38,151 nucleotides of DNA from C7867-001 sp035533615 (lineage in GTDB: Bacteria > Patescibacteriota > Minisyncoccia > Phycocordibacterales > Phycocordibacteraceae), in assembly GCA_035533615.1 (NCBI GenBank), contig DATLTM010000012.1:1-38151 (forward strand), written 5' to 3'. Of the stretch, positions 1 to 7,303 are shown piece by piece (within the stretch, counting starts at the first letter, position 1; each line of letters begins with the position of its first letter). The position numbers and the translations under genes were made by a program. Below the pieces are notes generated by a model. It had not been told where the DNA came from. It searched no databases and saw nothing but the letters and a program-made list of their open reading frames with translations.

Positions 1-8
1 ATGCTCGC

Positions 9-323
9 ATGCATCGCGCGCGTGCGATGAAGCACGGCGATGGTGGTGCACACGAGGTCATTCGCGCTCCGTGGTTCTCTGAGAAGGCGCTCATCGTTAC
101 CGAAAAGAGTGTTTATACCTTCGCCGTATCGTCGCGCGCAACAAAAACTTCCGTCGCGGGTGCCATTAAAGAAATTTATAATGTCGAACCAAAGTGTGTT
201 CGCATCGTTAATCTTCCTGGCAAGCCGAAGGCGATGCGCACAAAGCGCGGTGTCGGAACTCGCGCGGCGCGCCGTAAAGCATACGTCTATCTGAACGCAG
301 GCGATAGCATTCAATTCGCATAA
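9..323 (+). CDS. rplW: 50S ribosomal protein L23
   Basis: L23 binds domain III of 23S rRNA at the exit tunnel and is a docking site for trigger factor and SRP. The motif HEVIRAPWFSEKALIV near the N-terminus and the basic segment AMRTKRGVGTRAARRKAYV towards the C-terminus fit the family, and about 100 residues is the usual size. The first ATG lies only 8 bases from the window edge and the frame is open upstream, so the true start could be outside the window; an internal ATG at 27 is another possibility. Five bases separate it from rplB, so the two are one operon (end of an S10-type cluster). Confidence 0.93.
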   Translation: MHRARAMKHGDGGAHEVIRAPWFSEKALIVTEKSVYTFAVSSRATKTSVAGAIKEIYNVEPKCVRIVNLPGKPKAMRTKRGVGTRAARRKAYVYLNAGDSIQFA

Positions 324-328
324 TCTTT

Positions 329-1177
329 ATGAAAACCTACAAGCCCACTTCCAAAAGTCGCCGCCATATGACCACGCTGCCGTACCGCGAGCTTCTCTCG
401 GGCGACGCTCCGCACAAGCCGCTTTTGAAGAAAAAGGGTAGTCAGAGCGGTAGAAACAGTTTTGGCCGTATCACGATGCGTCACCAGGGTGGCGGCCATA
501 AAAAGCGCCTTCGCGATGTGGATTTCAAATACGATAAGAAGGATATTCCGGCGAAGATTGAAACAGTTGAATATGACCCGTTCCGCAGCGCCTTCATCGG
601 ACTTGCACTCTACAGAGACGGCGCACGCCGCTACGTCATCCTTCCGAAGGAGGTGAAAGTGGGCAGCACCTTCATTGTTTCCGAGCATGCACCACTTACT
701 GCTGGCAACCGTCTTCCGCTTGGAAAGATTCCAGTTGGCACTTTCGTTTACAACATTGAAATCGCTCCACTCGCGGGTGCGAGTCTTGTGCGCTCTGCTG
801 GCAATTATGCCGAAGTGGTCGCACACGATGCTGGCTACGCGCAGGTTAAGCTTCCATCAACGGAGATCCGCAAGATTTCAGATCTCTCTTGGGCCTCTAT
901 CGGCTCCGTCGGTAATGAGGAATACAATCTCGTCGTCATCGGCAAAGCTGGCCGCTCTCGCTGGATGGGTATTCGCCCGACGGTGCGCGGCACTGCGATG
1001 AACCCGGTCGACCATCCGCACGGCGGTGGCGAAGGCAAACAGGGCCGCGGGCTTCGGCGTGCGAAGAGCAAGTGGGGCAAGCCCACCGGCAAGGGGCAGA
1101 AGACACGCACCCCGAAGAAATATTCGAATGTTTTCATCGTCTCTCGCCGCAAGGTCGGCAAAAACCGCACAGCGTGA
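329..1177 (+). CDS. rplB: 50S ribosomal protein L2
   Basis: L2 sits at the peptidyl-transferase centre and helps subunit association. The protein (282 aa, normal length) carries the hallmark C-terminal segment VDHPHGGGEGKQG with the conserved histidine, plus the RNA-binding N-terminal half (GGGHKKRLRDVDFKYDK). The start ATG follows the leader taatcttt and has no Shine-Dalgarno motif. In almost all bacteria rpsS follows directly; here a convergent gene intervenes and a terminator-like hairpin lies just past the stop, so transcription of the first operon half may end here. Confidence 0.97.
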   Translation: MKTYKPTSKSRRHMTTLPYRELLSGDAPHKPLLKKKGSQSGRNSFGRITMRHQGGGHKKRLRDVDFKYDKKDIPAKIETVEYDPFRSAFIGLALYRDGARRYVILPKEVKVGSTFIVSEHAPLTAGNRLPLGKIPVGTFVYNIEIAPLAGASLVRSAGNYAEVVAHDAGYAQVKLPSTEIRKISDLSWASIGSVGNEEYNLVVIGKAGRSRWMGIRPTVRGTAMNPVDHPHGGGEGKQGRGLRRAKSKWGKPTGKGQKTRTPKKYSNVFIVSRRKVGKNRTA

Positions 1178-1181
1178 GTTT

Positions 1182-1202
1182 CGGACTCTAGTGCGGGGTC
1201 CG
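1182..1202. terminator. Hairpin between convergent rplB and the DUF3298 gene
   Basis: CGGACTC (1182-1188) pairs with GGGTCCG (1196-1202), seven pairs including one G-U, around a 7-nt loop, followed by a weak ctcttat tail. It lies in the 28 bp between the two convergent stop codons, where a shared terminator would be expected. The U-tract is poor, so termination may be partial. Confidence 0.4.
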
Positions 1203-1205
1203 CTC

Positions 1206-1937
1206 TTATCGATACGCCAGTTTAAGAATGTGTGAAAGTTCCGAGACGGGAATGCGTAGCGTTTGCGGGCCAGCAGTATATGGAGCGACCTGATACGGCG
1301 CGAAGAGAATAACGAAATCCTGGTTATCAAAGAAGAAATTCTCGAAATTCTTATCAATTGGCGTGGTACCGTTGCTGATGAATGTCGTATCGGCACCTTG
1401 ACCGATAATGTCCGGGAGTTTCGCGCGTGCGAGCGAGGAAAGCGTATCGAGATAATCCGAGCCCGGAGTGAAAAGGTTGGTGAGCGCGAGCAGCGCACCG
1501 CTGCCGGTGTCAAAGGTGAAGGTCTTGAAGAGTGTGTTACCGTGTATCCTGGACGTCTCTTCATATATAGTGAAGATATAGGAAATCGTGTGAGGAGAGG
1601 AGGCAATGAGGTACACGATTTGCAACTTTGCTTTGTTGCCTTGCGCATTACTTAAATCGATACCGCTCTTGAATTGCTCGATGGTATCGCTTACGAAGTT
1701 CTTCATGAGAGTGATCGCCGTGGCGTTCGCCGAAGAATCAAGCGGCGTGCTCGTCGCATAATTCGCGGCGATATCGTAGTACGGGGTCTGTTCGGTATAC
1801 TTTCCTTCCGGTAGGGCAGGCAGCATCCCCGCCGTCCCGGGAGCACTTGCCGGAACAGGACGTATTGCCGCATAGAGGACAATTCCCGCCAGAATTATGA
1901 AGAGGACGACGATACCGATGAGATTATTCTTCCGCAT
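1206..1937 (-). CDS. Membrane-anchored DUF3298/RsiV-like domain protein
   Basis: The 243-aa protein starts with a short basic segment and one hydrophobic helix (about residues 7-26, NLIGIVVLFIILAGIVLYAA), then a low-complexity linker and an extracytoplasmic domain. The C-terminal part (tall F-T-F-D-T-G-S-G, LFTPGSDYLDTL, FAPYQVAPYTAGPQTLRIP) matches the DUF3298 pattern found in RsiV and PdaC-type surface proteins; its molecular role is unknown. I chose the ATG at 1937 because GGAG stands 7 nt upstream, one of the few clear Shine-Dalgarno motifs here; an in-frame TTG at 1958 is less likely. It runs against the ribosomal genes and splits rplB from rpsS. Confidence 0.75.
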   Translation of the reverse strand: MRKNNLIGIVVLFIILAGIVLYAAIRPVPASAPGTAGMLPALPEGKYTEQTPYYDIAANYATSTPLDSSANATAITLMKNFVSDTIEQFKSGIDLSNAQGNKAKLQIVYLIASSPHTISYIFTIYEETSRIHGNTLFKTFTFDTGSGALLALTNLFTPGSDYLDTLSSLARAKLPDIIGQGADTTFISNGTTPIDKNFENFFFDNQDFVILFAPYQVAPYTAGPQTLRIPVSELSHILKLAYR

Positions 1938-1980
1938 GGGTATTCTCCAGTGTACCAAATGAAGCGGTTTTTTGCAGTTT

Positions 1981-1993
1981 TTGTAAATTACAA
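1981..1993. promoter_or_regulatory. Perfect 13-bp palindrome, operator candidate
   Basis: TTGTAA-A-TTACAA is a perfect inverted repeat lying in the putative -10 region of the minus-strand DUF3298 promoter and about 80 bp upstream of the rpsS promoter. Its symmetry and position suit a dimeric regulator, but the surroundings are very AT-rich, which makes short palindromes more likely by chance. Confidence 0.35.
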
Positions 1994-2012
1994 TTTATAT
2001 ATTATATGTCAA
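1985..2012 (-). promoter_or_regulatory. Candidate promoter of the DUF3298 gene
   Basis: On the minus strand a perfect TTGACA -35 box (2007-2012) is followed 16 nt later by TAATTT (1985-1990) in a long AT-rich run. The -10 is weak. The leader to the ATG at 1937 would be about 40 nt and contains the GGAG ribosome-binding site. Confidence 0.4.
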
Positions 2013-2060
2013 GGTTCTGAAACGGCCCAGGATTTATGAGGGTCATTCGGAACGGTATAT

Positions 2061-2089
2061 TTGACTCCGCAGATGGTTTCCTGTATCTT
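2061..2089 (+). promoter_or_regulatory. Promoter for rpsS and downstream ribosomal genes
   Basis: TTGACT (2061-2066), a 17-nt spacer and TATCTT (2084-2089) make a good sigma70-type promoter. Predicted transcription starts near 2096, just before a small GC hairpin (2100-2111, stem CGCG/CGCG) and a T-run leading to the rpsS ATG. It restarts transcription after the inserted minus-strand gene. Confidence 0.6.
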
Positions 2090-2128
2090 TGAGCTATCTC
2101 GCGCTTGCGCGGGCTTTTCATTCACTTT

Positions 2129-2482
2129 ATGTCACGTTCTCTTAAGAAAGGGCCCTTCGTGGACGCAAAACTCCTGAAGAAGCTCGTCGATAAGAAACCG
2201 GCATCGGCCGGAGCGATTAAGACGTGGGCGCGTCGGAGCCAAGTAAGTCCAGAAATGATCGGTTTTACTTTTGGCGTTCACAACGGAAAGTCCCACATCG
2301 AAGTTCTTATCTCAGAAGAGATGGTTGGACACCGTCTCGGTGAGTTCTCGCCGACCAAAAAGTTTCTTCGGCACGGCGGTAAGATGCAGAAAGAAATGGA
2401 GGCTAAAAAGCAGGAGGCCGAGATTGCGTCGGCCAAAGCCGCGAAGGCGCCCGAGGCGACTGCGCCTGCCGCTGGGAAATAA
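2129..2482 (+). CDS. rpsS: 30S ribosomal protein S19
   Basis: S19 sits in the head of the 30S subunit with S13. The protein begins with the family signature MSRSLKKGPFVDAKLLKKL and contains the conserved HNGKSHIEVLISEEMVGHRLGEF; the upstream in-frame ATG at 2105 adds eight unrelated residues and is rejected. The C-terminus carries an unusual tail of about 30 residues rich in Ala, Lys and Glu (from about residue 88), beyond the normal end of about 92 residues. No Shine-Dalgarno motif precedes the start (leader cattcacttt). First gene after the new promoter at 2061. Confidence 0.95.
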   Translation: MSRSLKKGPFVDAKLLKKLVDKKPASAGAIKTWARRSQVSPEMIGFTFGVHNGKSHIEVLISEEMVGHRLGEFSPTKKFLRHGGKMQKEMEAKKQEAEIASAKAAKAPEATAPAAGK

Positions 2483-2486
2483 CTGT

Positions 2487-2834
2487 ATGGCAAATGCAAC
2501 TCTCAAGAGCCATAACCAGACTCCACGCAAGGTTCGCCTTGTCGCGAATCTCGTGAAAGGGAAGCCGGTCAAGTCGGCGCTTGAAACGCTCTCTTTTCTA
2601 CCACGCCGTGCCGCGGAGCCAATCGCAAAGCTAATCAAGAGCGCTGCAGCCAATGCGAAAGAGAAGGGCGAAGATGTTGAGTCGCTCATCGTGCGATCGC
2701 TTACTGTCGAGAGTGCTGGCATATTGAAAAAATATATGCCGCGCGCCTTTGGCCGCGCGTCGGCCATCCGTCGTCGCAAGAGTCGACTCACAGTGACGCT
2801 TTCCTCCGCTGCGTCGGCGAAGCGAAACGCGTAA
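2487..2834 (+). CDS. rplV: 50S ribosomal protein L22
   Basis: L22 lines the narrow part of the exit tunnel through its long beta-hairpin. The 115-aa protein starts MANATLKSHNQTPRKVRLVA, with the family motif (S-x-x-K-x-R-x-V-A-x-L-V-K-G) directly after, and the hairpin region PRAFGRASAIRRRKSRLTV near the end. I placed the start at the ATG four bases after the rpsS stop; the open frame extends upstream through rpsS but that part is out-of-frame shadow. Cotranscribed with rpsS and rpsC. Confidence 0.95.
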   Translation: MANATLKSHNQTPRKVRLVANLVKGKPVKSALETLSFLPRRAAEPIAKLIKSAAANAKEKGEDVESLIVRSLTVESAGILKKYMPRAFGRASAIRRRKSRLTVTLSSAASAKRNA

Positions 2835-2840
2835 TCTCAT

Positions 2841-3551
2841 ATGACACACACTGTACATCCGTATGCACATCGCCTTGGCATCATTCGTGGATGGAAGAGC
2901 CGTTGGTTCGCCGCCGATGCGAAGAGCTACCGCGAAAACATAAAGGTAGATGAGACGATCCGTCGCTATCTGACGAAACGTCTGCGTGGAACATACACCA
3001 GCAATATTGAGATTGAACGTTCGCAGAGCGAATTGCGGGTCATTCTTTCAACAGCGCGTCCTGGTCTTGTCATTGGTCGTTCCGGCGAGAATGCAGCGAA
3101 GCTTCGGGCCGATTTGACTGCCGTCATCACAAAGGCATCGGGACGTGCACTGCCCGCTGGCAAACAAGTTAAGCTTGACATCAATGAAGTGCGCCAGCCT
3201 GAAACGGATGCCGCCGTGGTTGCCTCCATGGTCGCCGAAGGACTGGAAAAGCGTATGCCGTTTCGCCGCGTACTGAAACAGACAGTTGAAAAGGTCATAG
3301 CCGCGCGCGAAGTCGAAGGTGTACGCATCGCGATTTCAGGTCGGCTTGGCGGCGCGGAAATGAGCCGCAAGGAGGAGGTGAAGAAAGGCCGCATCCCACT
3401 CCAGACATTCCGCGCGGATATCGATTTTGCTCACGAACAGGCATATCTGCCCTATGGTGTCATCGGCATCAAGGTTTGGATCTACCGCGGCAATGTGTAC
3501 CAAGACAAGAAAACAGAAGTGCGTGTTCCCGAGAACACGCCTCGTGGCTGA
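2841..3551 (+). CDS. rpsC: 30S ribosomal protein S3
   Basis: S3 forms part of the mRNA entry channel. The 236-aa protein has the N-terminal start HPYAHRLGIIRGWKSRWFA, a type-2 KH domain (about residues 40-110, GLVIGRSGENAAKLRADL containing the GxxG loop), and the C-terminal domain with ISGRLGGAEMSRKE. Length is normal. The stop is TGA, showing that TGA is not reassigned in this genome. Leader before ATG is taatctcat, without Shine-Dalgarno. Confidence 0.97.
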   Translation: MTHTVHPYAHRLGIIRGWKSRWFAADAKSYRENIKVDETIRRYLTKRLRGTYTSNIEIERSQSELRVILSTARPGLVIGRSGENAAKLRADLTAVITKASGRALPAGKQVKLDINEVRQPETDAAVVASMVAEGLEKRMPFRRVLKQTVEKVIAAREVEGVRIAISGRLGGAEMSRKEEVKKGRIPLQTFRADIDFAHEQAYLPYGVIGIKVWIYRGNVYQDKKTEVRVPENTPRG

Positions 3552-3560
3552 TATTTTTGT

Positions 3561-3983
3561 ATGTTGTTCCCTAAAAAAGTGAAACACCGCAAATGGCAAA
3601 CGCAGCGCTTGAGCGAGAAGCGTCTGAATCGTCCCGATACGCGCGGTGTCACTGTTGCCTTCGGCTCATTCGCACTTAAGGCGCTCACGCCTGCACGCGT
3701 AACGAGCAATCAGATTGAGGCGGCGCGCAAGGTGTTGACCCGCGCAACTGCGAAGACGGGAAAGCTCTGGATCCGCATCTTTCCAGACCGCCCGGTAACG
3801 GCCAAGCCCGCAGAAGTTGGTATGGGAAGCGGCAAGGGCGATCCAAAGCACTATGTCTTCCAGGTACGTCCGGGGCGTATTCTCTTTGAAATGGACGGTG
3901 TGCCTGAGGATATCGCGCGCGCGCATCTGCGTCAGGCGGGCATGAAGCTTCCGGTCAAGACGTCAATCATCGCGCGCCGCTGA
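3561..3983 (+). CDS. rplP: 50S ribosomal protein L16
   Basis: L16 organises the A-site side of the peptidyl-transferase centre. The 140-aa protein has MLFPKKVKHRKWQ at the start and the conserved RIFPDRPVTAKPAEVGMGSGKG segment (about residues 76-97), which includes the arginine loop hydroxylated in some bacteria. The order rpsC-rplP-rpmC is standard. The ATG follows the T-rich leader atatttttgt without Shine-Dalgarno. Confidence 0.97.
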   Translation: MLFPKKVKHRKWQTQRLSEKRLNRPDTRGVTVAFGSFALKALTPARVTSNQIEAARKVLTRATAKTGKLWIRIFPDRPVTAKPAEVGMGSGKGDPKHYVFQVRPGRILFEMDGVPEDIARAHLRQAGMKLPVKTSIIARR

Positions 3984-4005
3984 TCATTGCACTATTTATA
4001 TTTCT

Positions 4006-4221
4006 ATGGCAAAAAGAGACCACATGGCGACCAAGACCGACCAAGAACTCGTAAAGCTTCTCGTTGAGACGCGCATTGCGTTGCGTAACGAGCGTTTTTC
4101 GGCTGCGGGCGCGCGTGCAAAAGACCCCAATGCCCCGAAGAAGCTGCGGGCGACGATAGCGCGCATCCTTACGGAGCGACACGCACGTTCGGCGCATTCG
4201 CGAAGAATCGCGGCCGCGTAA
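4006..4221 (+). CDS. rpmC: 50S ribosomal protein L29
   Basis: L29 is a small helical protein next to L23 at the exit tunnel. This 71-aa copy has the expected DQELVKLLVETRIALRNERF helix and the closing KKLRATIARILTERHARS segment; the central part is somewhat divergent (AAGARAKDPNAP). Two starts are possible: ATG 4006, preceded by ttatatttct, or ATG 4024; neither has a Shine-Dalgarno motif and I keep the longer form. It lies between rplP and rpsQ as usual. Confidence 0.9.
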   Translation: MAKRDHMATKTDQELVKLLVETRIALRNERFSAAGARAKDPNAPKKLRATIARILTERHARSAHSRRIAAA

Positions 4222-4225
4222 TACC

Positions 4226-4471
4226 ATGGAGCAAAAAACGATCCGTCCCCAGATCTTCGTCGGAACTGTCATCAAGACGGCGATGAAGGACACAGCCACG
4301 GTTAAGGTCGACCGCTATGTAAAGAACGCGAAGTACAAGAAATATTTCGTGCGCTCCAAGAAATATCTTGTGCATGACCCTGGGAATGCCGCCCAAGTCG
4401 GTGACGTCGTAACGATTATTGCAACGCGCCCAATCTCTAAGATGAAGCATTTTGCAATCGCGAAGAAATAA
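4226..4471 (+). CDS. rpsQ: 30S ribosomal protein S17
   Basis: S17 is a primary 16S-rRNA binder with an OB fold. The 81-aa protein carries the family motif GTVIKTAMKDTATVKVDR, the basic loop VKNAKYKKYFVRSKKYLVHDP and the closing GDVVTIIATRPISKMKHF. Size is normal. Four bases separate it from rpmC and two from rplN, so it is translated within one tight operon. Confidence 0.95.
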   Translation: MEQKTIRPQIFVGTVIKTAMKDTATVKVDRYVKNAKYKKYFVRSKKYLVHDPGNAAQVGDVVTIIATRPISKMKHFAIAKK

Positions 4472-4473
4472 AT

Positions 4474-4851
4474 ATGTTACAAGACCGTTCAATCGTTTCT
4501 GTTGCAGATAATTCCGGCGGACACGTCGCCCGCATTTTCAAAGTGCTCGGCGGGTCTAAGCGTCGCTATGCGGAGATCGGCGATACGGTAGTTGTTTCCA
4601 TCCAGACCGCCCAGCCCCGCAAGGCGGTGAAGAAGAAGGACATCTTCCGCGCCGTCATCGTGCGGCAGGTAAAGCCATTTAGCCGCAAGGACGGCTCGTA
4701 TATCCGCTTTGATGAGAATGCAGTTGTGCTCATCGAAAAGCAGGGGAAAGAAATGGCACCAAAAGGGAATCGCATCTTCGGCCCGGTACCTCGCGAGCTC
4801 TCCGAGATGGGCTGGCATTCCATTGTGGCTTTGGCACCGGAAGTAGTGTAA
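4474..4851 (+). CDS. rplN: 50S ribosomal protein L14
   Basis: L14 lies at the subunit interface and is the binding site of the silencing factor RsfS. The 125-aa protein has the expected start MLQDRSIVSVADNSGG and the conserved FDENAVVLIEKQGKEMAPKG and RIFGPVPREL segments. The sequence is slightly longer in the middle than the usual 122 aa. The ATG comes two bases after the rpsQ stop. Confidence 0.97.
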   Translation: MLQDRSIVSVADNSGGHVARIFKVLGGSKRRYAEIGDTVVVSIQTAQPRKAVKKKDIFRAVIVRQVKPFSRKDGSYIRFDENAVVLIEKQGKEMAPKGNRIFGPVPRELSEMGWHSIVALAPEVV

Positions 4852-4861
4852 GCATTTTTGT

Positions 4862-5080
4862 ATGCATATTAAAAAGGGGGACAACGTCAAAGTAATCGCA
4901 GGGAAGGACAAAGGGAAGTCCGGCGTTGTCATGCACGCCGCGCCGCGGGAGAACAGAGTCGTCGTCGAAGGGATTGCACTCTACAAGCGCCATCTGAAGG
5001 GCCGTACGGGTGAAGTCGGCCGTATTATCGAGCGGCCACGCGCGATCGATGCATCAAACGTCAAGCGCATCGAAAAATAA
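4862..5080 (+). CDS. rplX: 50S ribosomal protein L24
   Basis: L24 starts 50S assembly and has a KOW domain. The 72-aa protein begins MHIKKGDNVKVIAGKDKGKSG, the typical KOW motif, followed by VVVEGIALYKRHLK and PRAIDASNVKRIEK. It is shorter than the common 100-105 aa form, lacking part of the C-terminal region, as is often seen in reduced genomes. Leader before ATG is gcatttttgt, without Shine-Dalgarno. Confidence 0.93.
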   Translation: MHIKKGDNVKVIAGKDKGKSGVVMHAAPRENRVVVEGIALYKRHLKGRTGEVGRIIERPRAIDASNVKRIEK

Positions 5081-5083
5081 TTT

Positions 5084-5632
5084 ATGTCAGTCACCAAACA
5101 ACGTCAGCAGTCCGGCTATCTCGCACTCGCGGAGGCATTCGGTTACACGAGCCCGATGCAAAGCCCACGCATCACGAAAGTTATTGTCTCGTCTGGCGTC
5201 GGGAAAAAACGTGACAAGAAGCAGCTCGAAATCATCCAAGATCGCCTCGCAAGGATTACGGGACAGAGGGCGGCTCCACGCGTGGCGCGCATTTCCATTG
5301 CTTCCTTTAAGGTGCGCGAAGGCGATACGGTCGGTCTCCAGACTACGCTTCGCGGTACGCGGATGTTCGATTTTCTTGACAAGCTCATCCACATCGCGCT
5401 TCCACGTACCCGCGATTTCCGTGGCTTGAAGGCGACTGCGATTGACGATATGGGAAATATCACCATCGGCATCCGCGAGAACACCATCTTTCCGGAGACA
5501 AGCGATGAAGATCTAAAGGACGTCTTCGGACTTGCGGTTACCGTCGTAACGACCGCAAAAACAAGAGCCGAGGCCGAGGCATTCTTTCGCCACTTGGGAT
5601 TTCCGCTTATTGTCGAAGCCGGCAAGAAATAA
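5084..5632 (+). CDS. rplE: 50S ribosomal protein L5
   Basis: L5 holds the 5S rRNA in the central protuberance. The 182-aa protein has the L5 core: PRITKVIVSSGVGKKRDKK, ITGQRAAPRVARISIASFKVREGD and the C-terminal GNITIGIRENTIFPET region that binds 5S rRNA and P-site tRNA. Normal size. It ends the second transcription block; the next 102 bp contain a new promoter before rpsN. Confidence 0.96.
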   Translation: MSVTKQRQQSGYLALAEAFGYTSPMQSPRITKVIVSSGVGKKRDKKQLEIIQDRLARITGQRAAPRVARISIASFKVREGDTVGLQTTLRGTRMFDFLDKLIHIALPRTRDFRGLKATAIDDMGNITIGIRENTIFPETSDEDLKDVFGLAVTVVTTAKTRAEAEAFFRHLGFPLIVEAGKK

Positions 5633-5674
5633 TTTCTCATTTTCTCGCGAATATTCCTTCTCAATCCTGACGGT

Positions 5675-5703
5675 TTGACGGCGTAGGAGCTATTTGATAC
5701 AGT
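5675..5703 (+). promoter_or_regulatory. Internal promoter before rpsN
   Basis: TTGACG (5675-5680), a 17-nt spacer and TACAGT (5698-5703) lie in the only sizeable gap of the second ribosomal block. The predicted start near 5710 places the hairpin GCTC-TTCG-GAGC (5712-5723), a UUCG tetraloop, at the very 5' end, followed by a T-rich stretch up to the rpsN ATG. Confidence 0.55.
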
Positions 5704-5711
5704 ACCTGCAC

Positions 5712-5723
5712 GCTCTTCGGAGC
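5712..5723 (+). promoter_or_regulatory. UUCG tetraloop hairpin at the rpsN leader 5' end
   Basis: GCTC-TTCG-GAGC forms a short, very stable hairpin followed by tttattttttc. It could stabilise the 5' end of the transcript or act as a weak attenuator. The same layout (promoter, tiny GC hairpin, T-run, ATG without Shine-Dalgarno) occurs before rpsS. Confidence 0.4.
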
Positions 5724-5734
5724 TTTATTTTTTC

Positions 5735-6004
5735 ATGGCAAAAAAGTCTCAGCTTGCACGGCTCGTCAAAAAAACGAAACTCGTCAAGAAGTACGCCGTC
5801 AAGCGTGCGGCTTTGAAGTTGGCTGGTGACGCCGAAGGTCTCCAGAAGCTTCCGAGAAACTCTTCGCCCGTGCGGCTGAAGAACCGTTGCGCGATTACCG
5901 GCCGTTCCCGCGGGTATATGCGTACGTTTGGTCTTTCCCGCATCCAGTTTCGTGAGCTCGCACGCGAAGGAAAGATTCCCGGCGTTAAGAAGGCATCATG
6001 GTAA
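5735..6004 (+). CDS. rpsN: 30S ribosomal protein S14, zinc-free type
   Basis: S14 is a late-assembling head protein. The 89-aa sequence shows NRCAITGRSRGYMRTFGLSRIQFRELA and ends PGVKKASW, all typical. It has only one cysteine, so it is the long form without the CxxC zinc site found in the 61-aa paralogue. The start ATG follows attttttc, without Shine-Dalgarno. Its last codons overlap the start of rpsH by 7 nt. Confidence 0.96.
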   Translation: MAKKSQLARLVKKTKLVKKYAVKRAALKLAGDAEGLQKLPRNSSPVRLKNRCAITGRSRGYMRTFGLSRIQFRELAREGKIPGVKKASW

Positions 6005-6402
6005 CTGACCGCGTCGGGGATTTCATCATTCGTCTTCAGAATGCCGCACTGATCGGTAAGAAAGAGGTATCGATACCGTACTCGGAGCACCTGTTCGCCA
6101 TAGCGAAGAAACTCAAAGAACTTGGATTTTTAACGCATATCGAGACAATGATAAAAGAGGGTGAGGAAGTGAAGAGGACATTTGTTGTGAAGCTCGCCTA
6201 CGACGAACATGGACAGTCGAAACTGCGCGGCGTGAAGCGCATGAGTTCGCCTGGCCGTCGGCTCTATGCTCCGCATACCGCTGCGCATGCAGTAAAAGGC
6301 GGCACGGGCGCGCGTATACTCTCGAGCTCGATTGGCATCATTTCGGATGCGGAGGCGCGCAAGGCGCATATTGGTGGTGAGAATCTTTTTGAAATCTGGT
6401 AA
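5998..6402 (+). CDS. rpsH: 30S ribosomal protein S8
   Basis: S8 binds the central domain of 16S rRNA. The 134-aa protein has the typical N-terminal VTDRVGDFIIRLQNAALIGKK and the conserved C-terminal SSSIGIISDAEARKAHIGGENLFEIW. The start ATG lies inside the end of rpsN (7-nt overlap), implying translational coupling. Length is normal. Confidence 0.96.
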   Translation: MVTDRVGDFIIRLQNAALIGKKEVSIPYSEHLFAIAKKLKELGFLTHIETMIKEGEEVKRTFVVKLAYDEHGQSKLRGVKRMSSPGRRLYAPHTAAHAVKGGTGARILSSSIGIISDAEARKAHIGGENLFEIW

Positions 6403-6408
6403 TTTTAT

Positions 6409-6939
6409 ATGAGCCGCCTCGCGAAAAAACCAATAGCAACAGGAAAGGCCGCTGTTTCGGTTGCGAACGGTGTGCTGACCGTGACTGGCACAAAAGGTAC
6501 ACTTACAAAGCGCGTGCACCCGTCCGTTGATATTATGGTCGATGGTGGGAACGTATCTATTACTTCTAAAGACCGATCCCGTCTCGCAAAGGCGCTCACG
6601 GGAACTTTTGCATCGCACGTGAAGAATATGGTTCAGGGCGTTGAGATGCCATATATGAAGAAACTTATTCTTGATGGCGTCGGCTATAAGATGGAGATTA
6701 AAGGGAAGGAGGTGGTACTTACGGTTGGCTTCTCGCACACCGTACCGCTTGCGATCCCGGAGGATGTCACGGCGAAAGTAGAAAAAAACGTTATGACGCT
6801 TGAGAGCGTGAACAAGGAATCGGTCGGACAGTTCGCTGCGAACATCCGCCGCGTCAAACCGCCGGAACCGTACCTCGGGAAAGGTATCCGCTACGACGGA
6901 GAGATTATCCGCCGGAAGCAGGGAAAGAAGGCTGTCTAA
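6409..6939 (+). CDS. rplF: 50S ribosomal protein L6
   Basis: L6 has two related RNA-binding halves near the sarcin-ricin loop. The 176-aa protein shows MSRLAKKPIATGKAAVSV, the SHTVPLAIPEDV linker, and the C-terminal motif PPEPYLGKGIRYDGEIIRRKQGKK that marks the family. Length is normal. The leader is taattttat, with no Shine-Dalgarno. Confidence 0.97.
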   Translation: MSRLAKKPIATGKAAVSVANGVLTVTGTKGTLTKRVHPSVDIMVDGGNVSITSKDRSRLAKALTGTFASHVKNMVQGVEMPYMKKLILDGVGYKMEIKGKEVVLTVGFSHTVPLAIPEDVTAKVEKNVMTLESVNKESVGQFAANIRRVKPPEPYLGKGIRYDGEIIRRKQGKKAV

Positions 6940-6947
6940 TCAACCTT

Positions 6948-7298
6948 ATGAACCACAAACCTATATCTTCTCGAGAACTCCGCCTGCGTCGCCGTGCGCG
7001 CGTGCGCGCGACCGTCATTGGAACTGCAGAGCGTCCGCGTCTCGCCGTATATCGCAGCAACCGATTTGTTTCAGCGCAGCTTATCGACGATACGGCTGGA
7101 AAGACAATCGCGGCTGCACACGGCCGTGAGTTCAAAGGATCGCAGTCGGTGCAGGCGGTTTCGGTTGGCGCAGCCATCGCGAAGAAAGCCAAGGCCGTTG
7201 GTATTGCCGCGATTGTTTTCGATCGCGGCGGGTACCGCTATGGAGGCCAGGTCAAGGCGCTCGCGGATGCCGCACGAGCGGGTGGCCTTGCTTTTTAA
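6948..7298 (+). CDS. rplR: 50S ribosomal protein L18
   Basis: L18 binds 5S rRNA with L5. The 116-aa protein has an arginine-rich N-terminus (LRLRRRARVRATVIGT) followed by PRLAVYRSNRFVSAQLIDD and the C-terminal FDRGGYRYGGQVKALADAAR motif. Length and position (between rplF and rpsE) are standard. Confidence 0.96.
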   Translation: MNHKPISSRELRLRRRARVRATVIGTAERPRLAVYRSNRFVSAQLIDDTAGKTIAAAHGREFKGSQSVQAVSVGAAIAKKAKAVGIAAIVFDRGGYRYGGQVKALADAARAGGLAF

Positions 7299-7303
7299 AT
7301 ACC

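Noticed and set aside
878..1648. 256-codon minus-strand frame across the rplB end and the DUF3298 gene
   Set aside because: Ser/Arg-rich composition and overlap with two better-supported genes.
3540..3560. Recoding of TGA (code 25 as in Gracilibacteria)
   Set aside because: rpsC, rplP and others end at TGA at exactly the expected family length, so TGA is a true stop.
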